A stretch of DNA of 64,000 nucleotides from Tsukamurella sp. PLM1 (GTDB lineage Bacteria; Actinomycetota; Actinomycetes; Mycobacteriales; Mycobacteriaceae): positions 2,294,001-2,358,000 of the forward strand of contig NZ_AP025688.1 of NCBI RefSeq assembly GCF_023168325.1, in the 5' to 3' direction. The position numbers and the translations under genes were made by a program. This document shows positions 20,096 to 30,523 of this stretch, in pieces (positions within the stretch are counted from its first letter, which is position 1; the number at the start of each line of letters is the position of its first letter). The notes beneath the pieces are model-generated. The model did no database searches. It was not told where the DNA came from and was given only the letters and a program-made list of their open reading frames with translations.

Positions 20096-21034
20096 ATGGC
20101 CGCAGTCGTCTTCGGATTGTTGGCCCTGCTGCTCGCGGGGCCTGTCCCCACCTGGCTCGCGCGCGCCTCCTGGCCGATCCGCTCCCCGCGTGCGGCCCTC
20201 GTGCTGTGGCAGGCGATCGCTCTCGCGGCGGTGTTGTCCGCGTTCAGCGCAGGGTTGGTCATCGCGAGCTGGCTCCTGGTCCCCGGGCCCGACGGCAGGC
20301 CGACGACCAACCCCATCGACGAGTTGCGCCAGCTCGGCATCGTCCCGTGGACCGTCGCCGTCATCGCGTTCGCGTTCACGCTGCTCATCGGCGCCCGCCT
20401 GATCACCTCGACCGTGCGGCTCGCGATCCGCACGCGCCGGCGCCGGGCGCGTCATCGCACCGTCGTCGACATCCTGTCGCAGGCCGTCGACGGTGACCAC
20501 CCCGTCTCCGCCGCCGACCTGCGCGTCCTCGGCGTCGACGAGCCGCTGGCCTACTGCCTGCCCGGCCTCCGTCACCGGGTCGTGCTCAGCGTGGGAACGA
20601 TCAACCAGCTCAGCCACGAGGAGCTGACCGCAGTCCTCGCACACGAGCGGGCGCACCTGCGGTCGCGGCACGACCTGGTCCTGGAGGCGTTCACCGCCGT
20701 CCACCACGCGTTCCCCGGCTCCCCGGTCGTCCGCGGCCCTGGACTCGGTCAAGCTGCTCGTCGAGCTCCTGGCGGATGACGAGGCGGTGGCCGCCGCGGG
20801 CCGGGTACCCTCGCCAACGCCCTCGTGACCTGCGCCAAGAGCCCCGCGCCGCGCGGCGCCCTCGCGGTGGGGTCGACGGGCACCCTGGTCCGGGTCGAGC
20901 GGCTCTCGCTGACCCCCGCGAGCGCACTGTTCAGCACCGGCGTCTACCTGCTCGCGGGGCTGATCCTGGTGGTCCCCACCGTCGCCGTGGCGGTGCCCTG
21001 GCTGACGGAGCTGTACCGGCTCTTCACGCACTGA
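20096..21034 (+). CDS. M56-family (BlaR1-like) membrane metalloprotease (frame-interrupted)
   Basis: Membrane peptidase equivalent to Rv1845c and the likely sensor/protease that inactivates BlaI. The N-terminal half has several transmembrane segments; the zinc site HERAH lies in LTAVLAHERAHLRSRHDLV, and a last helix sits in TGVYLLAGLILVVPTVAVAV. There is no penicillin-binding sensor domain, unlike staphylococcal BlaR1. Frame changes near 20720 and 20805 interrupt the stretch between the protease motif and TCAKSPAPRGALAVGSTG. Probably co-transcribed with blaI. Confidence 0.88.
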
Positions 21035-21077
21035 CCGCGACCACTACCATCGGGGACTCCACGAGGAGGAGAATCCC

Positions 21078-21521
21078 ATGACCGACCCGCAGAATCCCTA
21101 CGGCGAGCCTCAGTACCAGCAGCCCCAGTACCAGCAGCCCGGCTACCCGCAGCCCGGCTACCAGCAGCCCCAGTACCAGCAGCCCGGCTACCCCCAGCCC
21201 GGCTACCCCGCCTTCGGTGCCGACCCGAGCGCACCGTACGGCCGCGACCCGCTCACGGGTGAGCCGCTGTCGGACAAGTCGAAACTCGTCGCGGGTCTGC
21301 TGCAGATCTTCCTCGGGCAGTTCGGCGTGGGCCGATTCTACCTGGGCGACAACAAGACCGGCGGAATCCAGCTCGGCCTGACGATCCTCGGCTACGTCCT
21401 CGCGATCGTGATCATCGGCGTGTTCGTCGTGCTCGGCGTCGCGATCTGGGCCCTCATCGACGGGATCATGATCCTCACCGGCAAGGTCCGCGACCCCCAG
21501 GGACGTCCGCTCAAGCAGTGA
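21078..21521 (+). CDS. TM2-domain membrane protein with Gln/Pro/Tyr repeats
   Basis: Intact protein of 147 residues, ATG at 21078 with GGAGGAG. The first 45 residues are tandem units built from YQQPQ and GYPQPG. The TM2 domain follows (LLQIFLGQFGVGRFYLGDN, then two hydrophobic helices with an LIDGIMIL turn). Proteins of this shape are common in actinobacteria and their role is unknown; the tail is presumably on the cytoplasmic or cell-wall face and may bind partners. Confidence 0.88.
   Translation: MTDPQNPYGEPQYQQPQYQQPGYPQPGYQQPQYQQPGYPQPGYPAFGADPSAPYGRDPLTGEPLSDKSKLVAGLLQIFLGQFGVGRFYLGDNKTGGIQLGLTILGYVLAIVIIGVFVVLGVAIWALIDGIMILTGKVRDPQGRPLKQ
21105..21208 (+). repeat. In-frame tandem repeat coding for YQQPQ/GYPQPG units
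   Basis: Imperfect tandem copies of CAGTACCAGCAGCCC and GGCTACCCGCAGCCC, all within the TM2 gene and in multiples of three, so copy-number change would keep the frame. Confidence 0.8.
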
Positions 21522-23017
<1,496 letters not shown>

Positions 23018-23068
23018 TAGACTGCGTGCAGCCGACCGACGCGTCGGCCCTCGACCCCTGGAAGGACC

Positions 23069-23149
23069 ATGAAGGCCCGAAGACCCGGCAAACGCCGCCG
23101 ACGACGAACCCAGACACCCCGGACGTCGAGGAGGCGGGCCGATGGCTGA
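23069..23149 (+). CDS. Possible basic leader peptide of 26 residues
   Basis: ATG at 23069 preceded by GGAAGG. The product is very basic, starting MKARRPGKRRRRRTQTP, and its stop (23147-23149) overlaps the start of the following CNNM gene by eight bases, an arrangement that would allow translational coupling. There is no other evidence that it is made; it could be a remnant of a misread upstream extension. Confidence 0.3.
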   Translation: MKARRPGKRRRRRTQTPRTSRRRADG

Positions 23150-24484
23150 CGCCCTCATGACGATCGGCGCCATCGTCGGCTTCCTCGCCCTCACCGTGGG
23201 CACCGCGCTGTTCGTCGCGGCCGAGTTCTCCCTGACTGCGCTGGAGAAGTCCACCGTCGACGCCGACGTGCGGGACCGCGGCGACCGGCGGTCCAAGCAG
23301 GTCCAGACCGCGCACCGCACGCTCTCCTTCCAGCTCTCCGGCGCGCAGCTGGGCATCACGATCACCACGCTGGTGACCGGTTACCTCGCCGAGCCCGTGC
23401 TGTCGAAGTTCCTGCGCCCCGCGCTGGAGTGGACCGGCATGCCGGACACCGCCTCGGTCGCCCTCACCCTCATCCTGGCCCTGATCATCGCGACGTCGCT
23501 GTCGATGGTCCTCGGCGAGCTGGCCCCGAAGAACCTCGCCATCGCACGCCCCCTGGCCACCGCCCGCCTCACCGCGGGCGCGCAGTCGTTGTTCTCCACG
23601 ATCTTCCGGTTCGCGATCTCGTTCCTCAACCGCACCGCGAACGCACTGGTGCGGCGCCTGGGCATCGAGCCCGCCGAGGAGCTCAGCTCCGCGCGCTCGG
23701 CACAGGAGCTCAGCGCGCTGGTCCGCAACTCGGCGGCGCAGGGCGCGATCGACGAGATGACGGCCGAGCTCGTGGGCCGCAGCCTCGAGTTCGGCGAGCT
23801 CACCGCCGAGGAACTGATGACCCCGCGCCAGCGCATCCACTCGCTCGAGGAGGACGCCACCGTCGCCGACCTGGTGGCGCTGTCGATCGAATCCGGTCAC
23901 TCGCGCTTCCCCGTGGTCCGGGGCGACCTGGACGACACCGTCGGGCTGGTGCACGTCAAGCAGGCGTTGACGGTGCCGGCGGACCGCCGGGCCGCGACGC
24001 CGGTCACGACGATCGCGACCGCTCCCCGGTGGTGCCCGCGACGCTCGACGGCGACGCCCTGATGGAGCAGCTGCGGGCCAACGGCCTGCAGATGGCGCTC
24101 GTGGTGGACGAGTACGGCGGCTCCGCGGGCATCGTCACCGTCGAGGACCTGATCGAGGAGATCGTGGGCGACGTGCGCGACGAGCACGACGCGAACGAAC
24201 CCGTCGACGTCCAGCGCACGGAGGACGGCTACCTCTGCTCGGGCCTGTTGCGCGTCGACGAGCTCGAGCGCGACACCGGTTACCGGGCGCCCGAGGGCGA
24301 CTACGACACCCTCGGCGGCCTGGTGATGTTCCTCCTCGGGCGCGTCCCCGAGGTCGGCGACCGGACGCCGCTGCCGCATCATCCCGCGGCCGACGACGAC
24401 GCCGGTCCCCCGGTGCAGTGGTCGGCGCGCGTCGCCCGGATGGACGGGCGCCGCGTCGATCTGGTGGAGGTGACCCATGAGTGA
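23142..24484 (+). CDS. CNNM/CorC-family membrane protein, first of a pair (frame-interrupted)
   Basis: Membrane protein with an N-terminal CNNM (DUF21) transmembrane domain ([32 protein letters not shown] helix), two CBS domains ([18 protein letters not shown] onward and [25 protein letters not shown]) and a C-terminal CorC/transporter-associated domain ([20 protein letters not shown]). Corresponds to Rv1842c. CNNM proteins are linked to Mg2+ transport or homeostasis. ATG at 23142 with GAGGAGG. One frame change near 24015. Overlaps the next gene by eight bases. Confidence 0.9.
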
Positions 24485-25550
24485 CCTCCTCGGCGTGGGC
24501 CTGACGGTCCTGCTGCTCGCGGCGAACGCCTTCTTCGTCGCCGCCGAATTCGCGTTGATCGCCGCGCGCCGCGACCGGCTCGAGGCGCTGGTCGAGCAGG
24601 GCCGGTCCAGCGCGAAGGCCGTGATCAAGGCGTCGGAGAACCTGTCGCTGATGCTCGCGGGCTGCCAGCTGGGCATCACCATCTGCTCGATCCTGCTCGG
24701 CAAGGTCGGCGAGCCCGCGATCGCGCACCTGCTGGAGAAGCCGCTCGGCTGGGCGCACGTGCCCGAAGCCCTGCTGCACCCGATCTCGTTCACGGTCTCG
24801 CTCGGGCTCGTGGTGGTGCTGCACATCCTGCTCGGCGAGATGGTCCCGAAGAACATCGCGCTGGCCGGCCCCGAGGCCGCCGCGATGCTGCTGGTGCCCC
24901 CGCACGTCGCGTTCGTCCGGCTGGTGCGGCCGCTCATCGCCGTCTACAACTGGATGGCGATGCTGGTGCTGCGCGCCGGCGGCGTGGAGCCGCGGGACGA
25001 GCTGGACGGCACGGTCTCCGCGGGAGAGCTCAGCGAGCTGATCGCCGAGTCGCACGACGAGGGGCTCATCGACTCCGAGGAGCGGGTGCGCCTGACCCGC
25101 GCGCTGCAGACGTCCCGGCGCACTGTCGCGGACGTCGCGATCGGCCTGTCGGCGATCCGCGGCCTGCAGGCCGTCGAGGGCCGCGACGGCATGTGGGGAC
25201 CGACGCTCGGCGACATCGAGTCGGCCGTCGCCGAGACCGGCTACTCCCGCTACCCCGTCCGCGGGCGGACCGGCGCGTTCACCGGGTACCTCCACGTCAA
25301 GGACGTGCTCGAAGACATCATGGACGCCGCCGTCGGCCCGGACACCGTCATCGGGGCCGGGCGCATCCGCCCCCTTCCCGTCGTCGACGGTGCGCTGTCC
25401 CTCGACCAGGCCGCAGCGAACCTGCGCCGGATGGGCGGGCACCTCGCGGCCGTCGCCGACGACCACGGCCGGACCATCGGCATCGTCGCCCTCGAGGACG
25501 TGGTGGAGGAGTTCGTCGGCACGGTGCGCGACGGGACGCACCGGGTGTGA
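24477..25550 (+). CDS. CNNM/CorC-family membrane protein, second of a pair
   Basis: Intact protein of 357 residues, ATG at 24477 overlapping the preceding paralogue. CNNM domain ([41 protein letters not shown]), then two CBS domains, the second ending [20 protein letters not shown]. It lacks the C-terminal CorC domain of its neighbour, as does Rv1841c. The two probably form a hetero-complex for divalent cation handling (inference from conserved pairing). Confidence 0.9.
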   Translation: MSDLLGVGLTVLLLAANAFFVAAEFALIAARRDRLEALVEQGRSSAKAVIKASENLSLMLAGCQLGITICSILLGKVGEPAIAHLLEKPLGWAHVPEALLHPISFTVSLGLVVVLHILLGEMVPKNIALAGPEAAAMLLVPPHVAFVRLVRPLIAVYNWMAMLVLRAGGVEPRDELDGTVSAGELSELIAESHDEGLIDSEERVRLTRALQTSRRTVADVAIGLSAIRGLQAVEGRDGMWGPTLGDIESAVAETGYSRYPVRGRTGAFTGYLHVKDVLEDIMDAAVGPDTVIGAGRIRPLPVVDGALSLDQAAANLRRMGGHLAAVADDHGRTIGIVALEDVVEEFVGTVRDGTHRV

Positions 25551-26418
25551 CGGTGCTCCACGACCCCGCGTGGGCGGCCCGTGCGGCCGCCCACCGGGCA
25601 CGCCTCGAACCGTTCGTGCGGGCGCACCGCGAGCGCGCCGCACGCGGGGAGAAGCACCCCGTCTGGGACTTTCTGTTCACCTACTACGGGCACCGGACCG
25701 GGCACCTGCTGCGCTGGCACCCGGGGCTCGGCACGGAGCTCGACGGCCCGCGCGCGGCCGCGGAGTTCGGGGCGCGCGCGGCTACCTCGTCGACGGGACG
25801 CGGGTGCGGCCGGACCCGGCGGCCCTGGCCAAGCGGGCCGGCACAGCGCAGTACGTGTCCCGGCTCCTGGAGGCCACGGCCGCGCGCCGGCCGGTGTTCG
25901 GCTGCTTCGGTCTGCACGAGTGGGCGATGGTCTACCGCGAGGCGGATCAGGCCCGGCACCCGGTGCCGCTGCGCCTCGGCCCGGCCGGCACCGACGAGGT
26001 GGTCCGCGCCGGACAGCTGACGTGCACCCACTACGACGCGTTCCGATTCTTCACCCCGGAGGCGGCGCTCCGCAACGCCGTCGAGCTCACCCGCGAGACC
26101 CAGATCGGCTCGGAGCAGCCCGGGTGCTTGCACGCCGGCATGGACCTCTACAAGTGGGCGTTCAAGCTGGCCCCCGGCGTACCGTCGGAGCTCGTTGCGG
26201 ACGCGTTCGAGCTGGCCTGCGACGCCCGCGAACTCGACATGCGAGCGAGCCCGTACGATCTCGCGGCGCTCGGCTTCGAGCCCGTCGCCATCGAGACGGC
26301 GGAGGGCCGGCGCGAGTACGTCCGGGAGCAGGCCGCCCTCGCCGAGCGGGCGGCTCCGATCCGCGACCGCCTGCGCGCCGTGGTCGCGGCCTGGCCCGGC
26401 ACCGAGCCGCCCCGGTAG
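25547..26418 (+). CDS. Conserved actinobacterial protein, often named 3-methyladenine DNA glycosylase (frame-interrupted)
   Basis: About 290 residues, GTG at 25547 overlapping the CNNM stop (GTGA). Conserved blocks: HPVWDFLFTYYGHRTGHLL near the start, FGCFGLHEWAMVYRE, then TCTHYDAFRFFTPEA and GCLHAGMDLYKWAFKL. Databases commonly call such proteins 3-methyladenine glycosylases, but I see no helix-hairpin-helix or classical glycosylase motif, so the function should be taken as unproven. Frame change near 25785. Translationally coupled to the CNNM pair. Confidence 0.65.
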
Positions 26419-26423
26419 CCCCA

Positions 26424-26429
26424 CTACAC
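26424..26429 (+). promoter_or_regulatory. Putative -10 (TACACT) for the B12 riboswitch transcript
   Basis: TACACT lies six bases past the glycosylase-like stop and about 15 bases before the riboswitch begins, a sensible start for the riboswitch-btu transcript. No convincing -35 was seen. Confidence 0.4.
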
Positions 26430-26439
26430 TTCCCCGCAG

Positions 26440-26582
26440 CGAAGGTCCGCGCGCGTGAGCGTGCGGCGCAAGAGGGAACCCGGTGCGATTCCGGGGCTGC
26501 CCCGCAACGGTGATCGCGATCCCGCGACAGCCCGATACCTGCCTCGTGACCGCCCGGATCGGGTGGTGCTCACCGACCCGAG
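26440..26582 (+). ncRNA. Cobalamin (AdoCbl) riboswitch
   Basis: Shows the diagnostic conserved pieces of the B12 element: GGGAACCCGGTGCGATTCCG at about 26474, GCTGCCCCGCAACGGT, and the B12 box AGCCCGATACCTGCC near 26529-26543. It is followed by a hairpin (TCGGGTGGT 26559-26567 with ACCGACCCGA 26572-26581) immediately before the GGGGAG ribosome site of btuC. This arrangement suggests translational control: with cobalamin bound, import genes are shut down. Confidence 0.93.
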
Positions 26583-26594
26583 GGGAGTCGCGGA

Positions 26595-27633
26595 GTGCGA
26601 GTCGTCTCGTCGCGCCGTGTGGCAGTGCTGCTGGCCTGTCTGCTCATCGCGCTGATCGCCGCGATGTGGCTGGGCGTGCTGCTGGGCACCGTCCGCATCC
26701 CGTGGCAGGACTCGACGCGCTACGTCTGGGCGTTCCTCACCGGCGGCGTCATCGACGCCGAGCACGCCACGCATTACCGGATCGTCACCGACTCGCGGGT
26801 CCCACGGGTGCTGAGCGCCGCGATCGTGGGAGCGGGGCTCAGCGCGATCGGTGTCGCGGTGCAGGCGATGGTGCGCAACGCGCTCGCGGACCCGTACGTG
26901 CTCGGCATCTCCTCGGGCGCGTCGGTCGGCGCCACGACGGTGGCCCTGTTCGGGGTGTTCGGCACGCTCGGCCTGTACGCGCTGCCCACCGCGGCGTTCC
27001 TCGGTGCGCTCGGCGCGACGGCCCTGGTCTACCTCATCGCGTACCGCGGGGCGGGCTCGCTCCCCTGCGACTCGTCCTCACCGGAACCGCGCTGGCGTAC
27101 GGCCTGTCGGCGGTCACCACGGTGCTGGTGTTCCTCGCCCCGCGCGGTGACGCCGCCCGAACGGTGATGTTCTGGCTGTTCGGGAGCCTGTCCCCCGCCA
27201 CATGGCGGACCACGGCGCTGCTGGCCGTGACCGTGGCGATCGGACTCGTCGTGCTGCGCCGGGCGCGCGCCGGCTCAACGCCCTCGCGCTCGGCGACGAG
27301 GTGGCGGTCTCGGTCGGCATCGCCGCCGCACGGTACCGCTCGACGCTGTTCGTACTCACCGCGGCCATGACCGGGATCATCGTGTCGGTCTGCGGCGCCG
27401 TCGGTTTCGTCGGGCTGGTGGTGCCGCACGTCGCGCGGTTGCTGGTCGGCGCCGACCACCGCCGGGTCCTCGTGATCGCTCCCGCGCTGGGCGCACTGTT
27501 CCTGGTCCTCGCCGACATCGTGGCGCGCACGGTGGTCCCGCCGCAGGAGCTGCCGCTGGGCGCGATCACGGCCGCGGTCGGCGTCCCCCTGTTCGTCGCG
27601 CTCATGAGCCGTAGAAATCTCGGGGGCGCGTAG
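26595..27633 (+). CDS. btuC: BtuC-like permease of a B12-type ABC importer (frame-interrupted)
   Basis: Type II ABC importer permease of the FecCD/BtuC family. GTG at 26595 with GGGGAG. Hydrophobic helices throughout; landmarks are SRVPRVLSAAIVGAGLSAIG, NALADPYVLGISSGASVGAT, and GAVGFVGLVVPHVARLLVGADHR, the loop that contacts the ATPase. Cobalamin as cargo is inferred from the riboswitch; sequence alone would also allow siderophores. Frame changes near 27065 (C5 read as C4 at SLPLRLVLTG) and 27275. Confidence 0.9.
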
Positions 27634-28403
27634 ATGCGGGTGGAGTACAGCGGCGTCACCGTCGAGCTCGGCGGCACCACGATCGTCGACGACATCGACC
27701 TCACCGCCGACACCGGAGAGTTCATCGGCGTCGTGGGCCCCAACGGCAGCGGCAAGTCGACGCTGCTCCGGTGCCTGTACCGCGCCCTCCATCCCGCCGC
27801 GGGCACCGTCGCCGTCGACGGGCGGGACGTGACGGCCGTCGGCCTCGCCGAGAACGCCCGCCAGGTGGCCGCGGTCATGCAGCACGCGCCGTTCGACATC
27901 GGCTTCACCGCGCGCGAGATCGTCGAGACCGGCAGGCTACCGCACCGCCGCCGCGGCGTCCCAATCTCGGCGCATCGCAGAGCGGTCGACGGTGCGCTCG
28001 CCGTCGCCGGCGCTTCCGGCCTTGCCCGGCGGGATTTCGGCACCCTCTCGGGAGGCGAGGCGCAGCGAGTGCTGATCGCCCGCGCCTTCGCGCAGGAACC
28101 GCGCGTGCTGGTGCTCGACGAGCCCACCAACCACCTCGATGTGCGGCACCAGTTCGCGGTGCTCAGCGCCGCCCGCGGCCTGGCGTCACGGTGGTCGCGG
28201 TGCTGCACGACCTCAACCTGGCCGCCCAGTACTGCGACCGGCTGTACGTGCTGTCCGACGGCGCACTGGCCTGTTCCGGCACCCCGGCGGACGTCCTCAC
28301 CCCGGAGACGATCCGGCGCTACTTCGCCATCGGCGCCCACGTCCTCCCCCACCCCCGCCTGGGCGTCCCCCAGGTGATCTTCGACGAAGGGCCCCTGACA
28401 TGA
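27634..28403 (+). CDS. btuD: BtuD-like ATP-binding protein (frame-interrupted)
   Basis: ATPase of the importer, ATG at 27634 immediately after the btuC stop. Walker A GPNGSGKST, Q-loop VMQHAPFDIGFTAREIVETG, signature LSGGEAQRVLIARAF, Walker B VLVLDEPTNHLD, H-loop AVLHDLNLAAQY. One frame change near 28185 (GGG read as GG before VTVVAVLHD). Ends VIFDEGPLT, its TGA overlapping the next ATG (ATGA). Confidence 0.91.
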
Positions 28404-29401
28404 AGCGACTCCCCGTGCTGGTCCTGAGCGGCGCACTGCTCACCGCCTGCGGCGCGACGGTCGAGGAGGCGGCCCCGTCGGGCCCGGTCGGAGCCCCCGC
28501 CACCGTGACCAACTGCGGCGAGCCCCTGACGGTTCCGGGCGTGCCGCAGCGGGTCGTGGTCAACGACACGGGCGTCGCGGAGATCATGTTCGCGTTGGGC
28601 CTCACCGACCGGATCGCCGGATACACGACCTACGACGGCAAGCACGTCGACTACAACACCTCGCCGTGGAGGGCCGACTTCGATCGGGCGCCGAGCCTCG
28701 GCACCGCCTTCACCCGGGAGACCATCAGGGCGGCGCGACCGGACTTCGTCTTCGCGGGCTGGAACTACGGCTTCAAGGAGACCACCGGCGTCAACCCGGA
28801 CTGGATCCGGTCGATCGGTGCGGTGCCGTACCAGCTCACCGAGGCCTGCCGCCAGGCCGGCAGCACGAAGCGGGGCGTCATGCCCCGCTCGACGCGCTGT
28901 TCAAGGACCTCACCGACCTCGGGACGCTGTTCGGGGTGCAGGGCCGTGCCGCGGAGCTGGTCGCGCAGTACCGCGCACGGATCGCGAAGGTGCACACCGG
29001 CGCACCGTCGGACGAGGCCCGCAGGGCCAGGTCTTCCTGTTCGACAGCGCGTCGCCGGACCCTTCACCTCGGGCCGCACCGGCACGCCGCAGGCGATCAT
29101 CGAGAACGCGGGCGGCGTCAACGTCTTCGCCGACCTCGACGATTCGTGGACGACCGCGTCGTGGGAGGGCGCGGCGCAGCGGGACCCGCAGGTGATCGCG
29201 ATCGTCGACTACGGCGTGGGCCCCGAGAACACGCCGGACGCGAAGATCGCGCAGCTGCGCTCGCAGCCGCTCCTGGCGAACACCACCGCGGTGCGCGAGG
29301 GGAACTTCGTGGTGATCCCGTACGCGGGCTGGGTCGAGGGCCCGCGCACGCCGGGCAGTGTCGAGACCCTGGGCGCGTACCTCCGCTCGAAGGGCTTCTG
29401 A
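28400..29401 (+). CDS. btuF: BtuF-like substrate-binding lipoprotein (frame-interrupted)
   Basis: Extracytoplasmic binding protein of the importer. ATG at 28400. Lipoprotein signal with lipobox LLTAC (Cys at about residue 18). Class III periplasmic-binding fold: VPQRVVVNDTGVAEIMFALG, AARPDFVFAGWNYG, and the C-terminal lobe IIENAGGVNVFADLDDSWTT and PQVIAIVDYG. Frame changes near 28880, 29035 and 29060. Third gene of the riboswitch-controlled operon; a terminator follows. Confidence 0.88.
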   Translation: MKRLPVLVLSGALLTACGATVEEAAPSGPVGAPATVTNCGEPLTVPGVPQRVVVNDTGVAEIMFALGLTDRIAGYTTYDGKHVDYNTSPWRADFDRAPSLGTAFTRETIRAARPDFVFAGWNYGFKETTGVNPDWIRSIGAVPYQLTEACRQAGSTKRGVMPRSTRCSRTSPTSGRCSGCRAVPRSWSRSTAHGSRRCTPAHRRTRPAGPGLPVRQRVAGPFTSGRTGTPQAIIENAGGVNVFADLDDSWTTASWEGAAQRDPQVIAIVDYGVGPENTPDAKIAQLRSQPLLANTTAVREGNFVVIPYAGWVEGPRTPGSVETLGAYLRSKGF

Positions 29402-29419
29402 CCGGCCCCGGACAGCGGA

Positions 29420-29448
29420 AAGCCGGACCTCCCCCGAAGGTCCGGCTT
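29420..29448. terminator. Bidirectional terminator between btuF and the LppX-like gene
   Basis: AAGCCGGACCT (29420-29430) and AGGTCCGGCTT (29438-29448) form a perfect 11-bp stem with a seven-base loop, between the convergent stops at 29401 and 29467. Confidence 0.8.
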
Positions 29449-29466
29449 CCGCGTGGCGTCCGCGCC

Positions 29467-30285
29467 CTACGTGGCGGGCTTGACGATCTTGACGTCCTTA
29501 CCGAACTCGGTGAGGTTCAGATCGATGTTGCCGTCCTTCAGCTTGACCTGCATCTTCGTCACGTTCGGCTTGGGCTGCGGGTCGGCCGACGGGTCGAAGA
29601 CGATCCACAGGGTGATCGGCAGGGCGGTGCCCGCGTTGCCCTTCATCGCGATCTCGGTGATCTGCGGCAGGAGCGGGTCGAGCACCTTGGTGTCGACGGT
29701 GCCGGTGACCTTGACGGTCTTGAGGCTGTTGACCGTCTCCTTGCCCTCGACCTTGGGGTTCTGCACCGACTCGAGGATCTTCGCCAGGCCCTTCTCCATG
29801 TCCAGGATGATGGCCGGGTCGTAGACGCCCTTCTCGCCGGTCTTGCCCATCGGCTGGTACTTCGCGCCGCCCAGGTTGGCGTACAGCACTCCGTCGATAA
29901 CGACGAACTTGGTCTGCACGAAGTTCTCGTTCACGCGCACGTTCGCATCGCCCTGGGCGGCCACGCGCTTGGTGTCCTTGAACGAGATGATGTCGCCCGC
30001 GACGCTGGTGACCGGCAGGCCCTGGATCGCCTTGTCGACGTTGAGCGTGAGGTGCTCGGAGTACGTCTCGCGGGTCGCGAGCGCCGCGTCCTGGATGATC
30101 TGGACCGTCGGCAGGCCGCTGGCGTCCACCGACGGCGCGGCCGTCGGCGACCCCGACGCGCCGTCCTGTGCGGCCGCGGTGGTGGTCGCGGCGCCGTCGT
30201 CCGTCTTCTTGTCGGCGCAGCCGGTGAGCACGAGCGCTCCCGCCGCGAGCAGCGCGACGGCGGCGCGCGTTGCTGAGATCTTCAT
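29467..30285 (-). CDS. LppX/LprG-family lipoprotein
   Basis: Intact lipoprotein of 272 residues, ATG at 30285 with GGGGAA. Signal peptide and lipobox LVLTGC (Cys about 23), a low-complexity Ala/Thr/Asp linker, then the LppX_LprAFG fold: SEHLTLNVDKAIQGLPVTSV, FVVIDGVLYANLGGAKYQPMG, DGNIDLNLTEFGKDVKIVKP. The fold has a hydrophobic cavity; in mycobacteria LprG carries triacylated lipids and LppX is needed to move phthiocerol dimycocerosates to the outer membrane. Divergent from the desaturase-PKS-exporter genes, which makes a role in carrying their product attractive but unproven. Confidence 0.88.
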   Translation of the reverse strand: MKISATRAAVALLAAGALVLTGCADKKTDDGAATTTAAAQDGASGSPTAAPSVDASGLPTVQIIQDAALATRETYSEHLTLNVDKAIQGLPVTSVAGDIISFKDTKRVAAQGDANVRVNENFVQTKFVVIDGVLYANLGGAKYQPMGKTGEKGVYDPAIILDMEKGLAKILESVQNPKVEGKETVNSLKTVKVTGTVDTKVLDPLLPQITEIAMKGNAGTALPITLWIVFDPSADPQPKPNVTKMQVKLKDGNIDLNLTEFGKDVKIVKPAT

Positions 30286-30523
30286 GGGTTCCCCTTGCAT
30301 CAGGCCGAACGGTTCGCCGGCGTGAAAAGAAGACGGAGGCCCCGCCTTCACCGATGAAGTATGCACGAATCCCGGAGCCGAACGAAGCATTCGAAGTACA
30401 CGTCCTGACATCCGAGTCGGCAAACGACGGTAGCGACAAGTGCACTTTCAGCGATCCATTAGCGTACCCGGAGATGGTGTACGGGACCGGGAGACCGGTC
30501 GCGCCCAATGGAAGGTCGAGAAC

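Noticed and set aside
20096..20779. M56 gene, and similarly guaB1, ndh and the PKS, as pseudogenes
   Set aside because: The frame changes fit homopolymer errors and are spread evenly over essential and accessory genes alike.
21105..21208. Short regular repeats that could be mistaken for a CRISPR array
   Set aside because: Units are contiguous, without unique spacers, and code in frame for a Gln/Pro/Tyr tail of a TM2 protein.
26559..26581. Intrinsic terminator in the B12 riboswitch
   Set aside because: The hairpin is next to the ribosome site and lacks a T-tract, so I favour translational control, although termination cannot be excluded.
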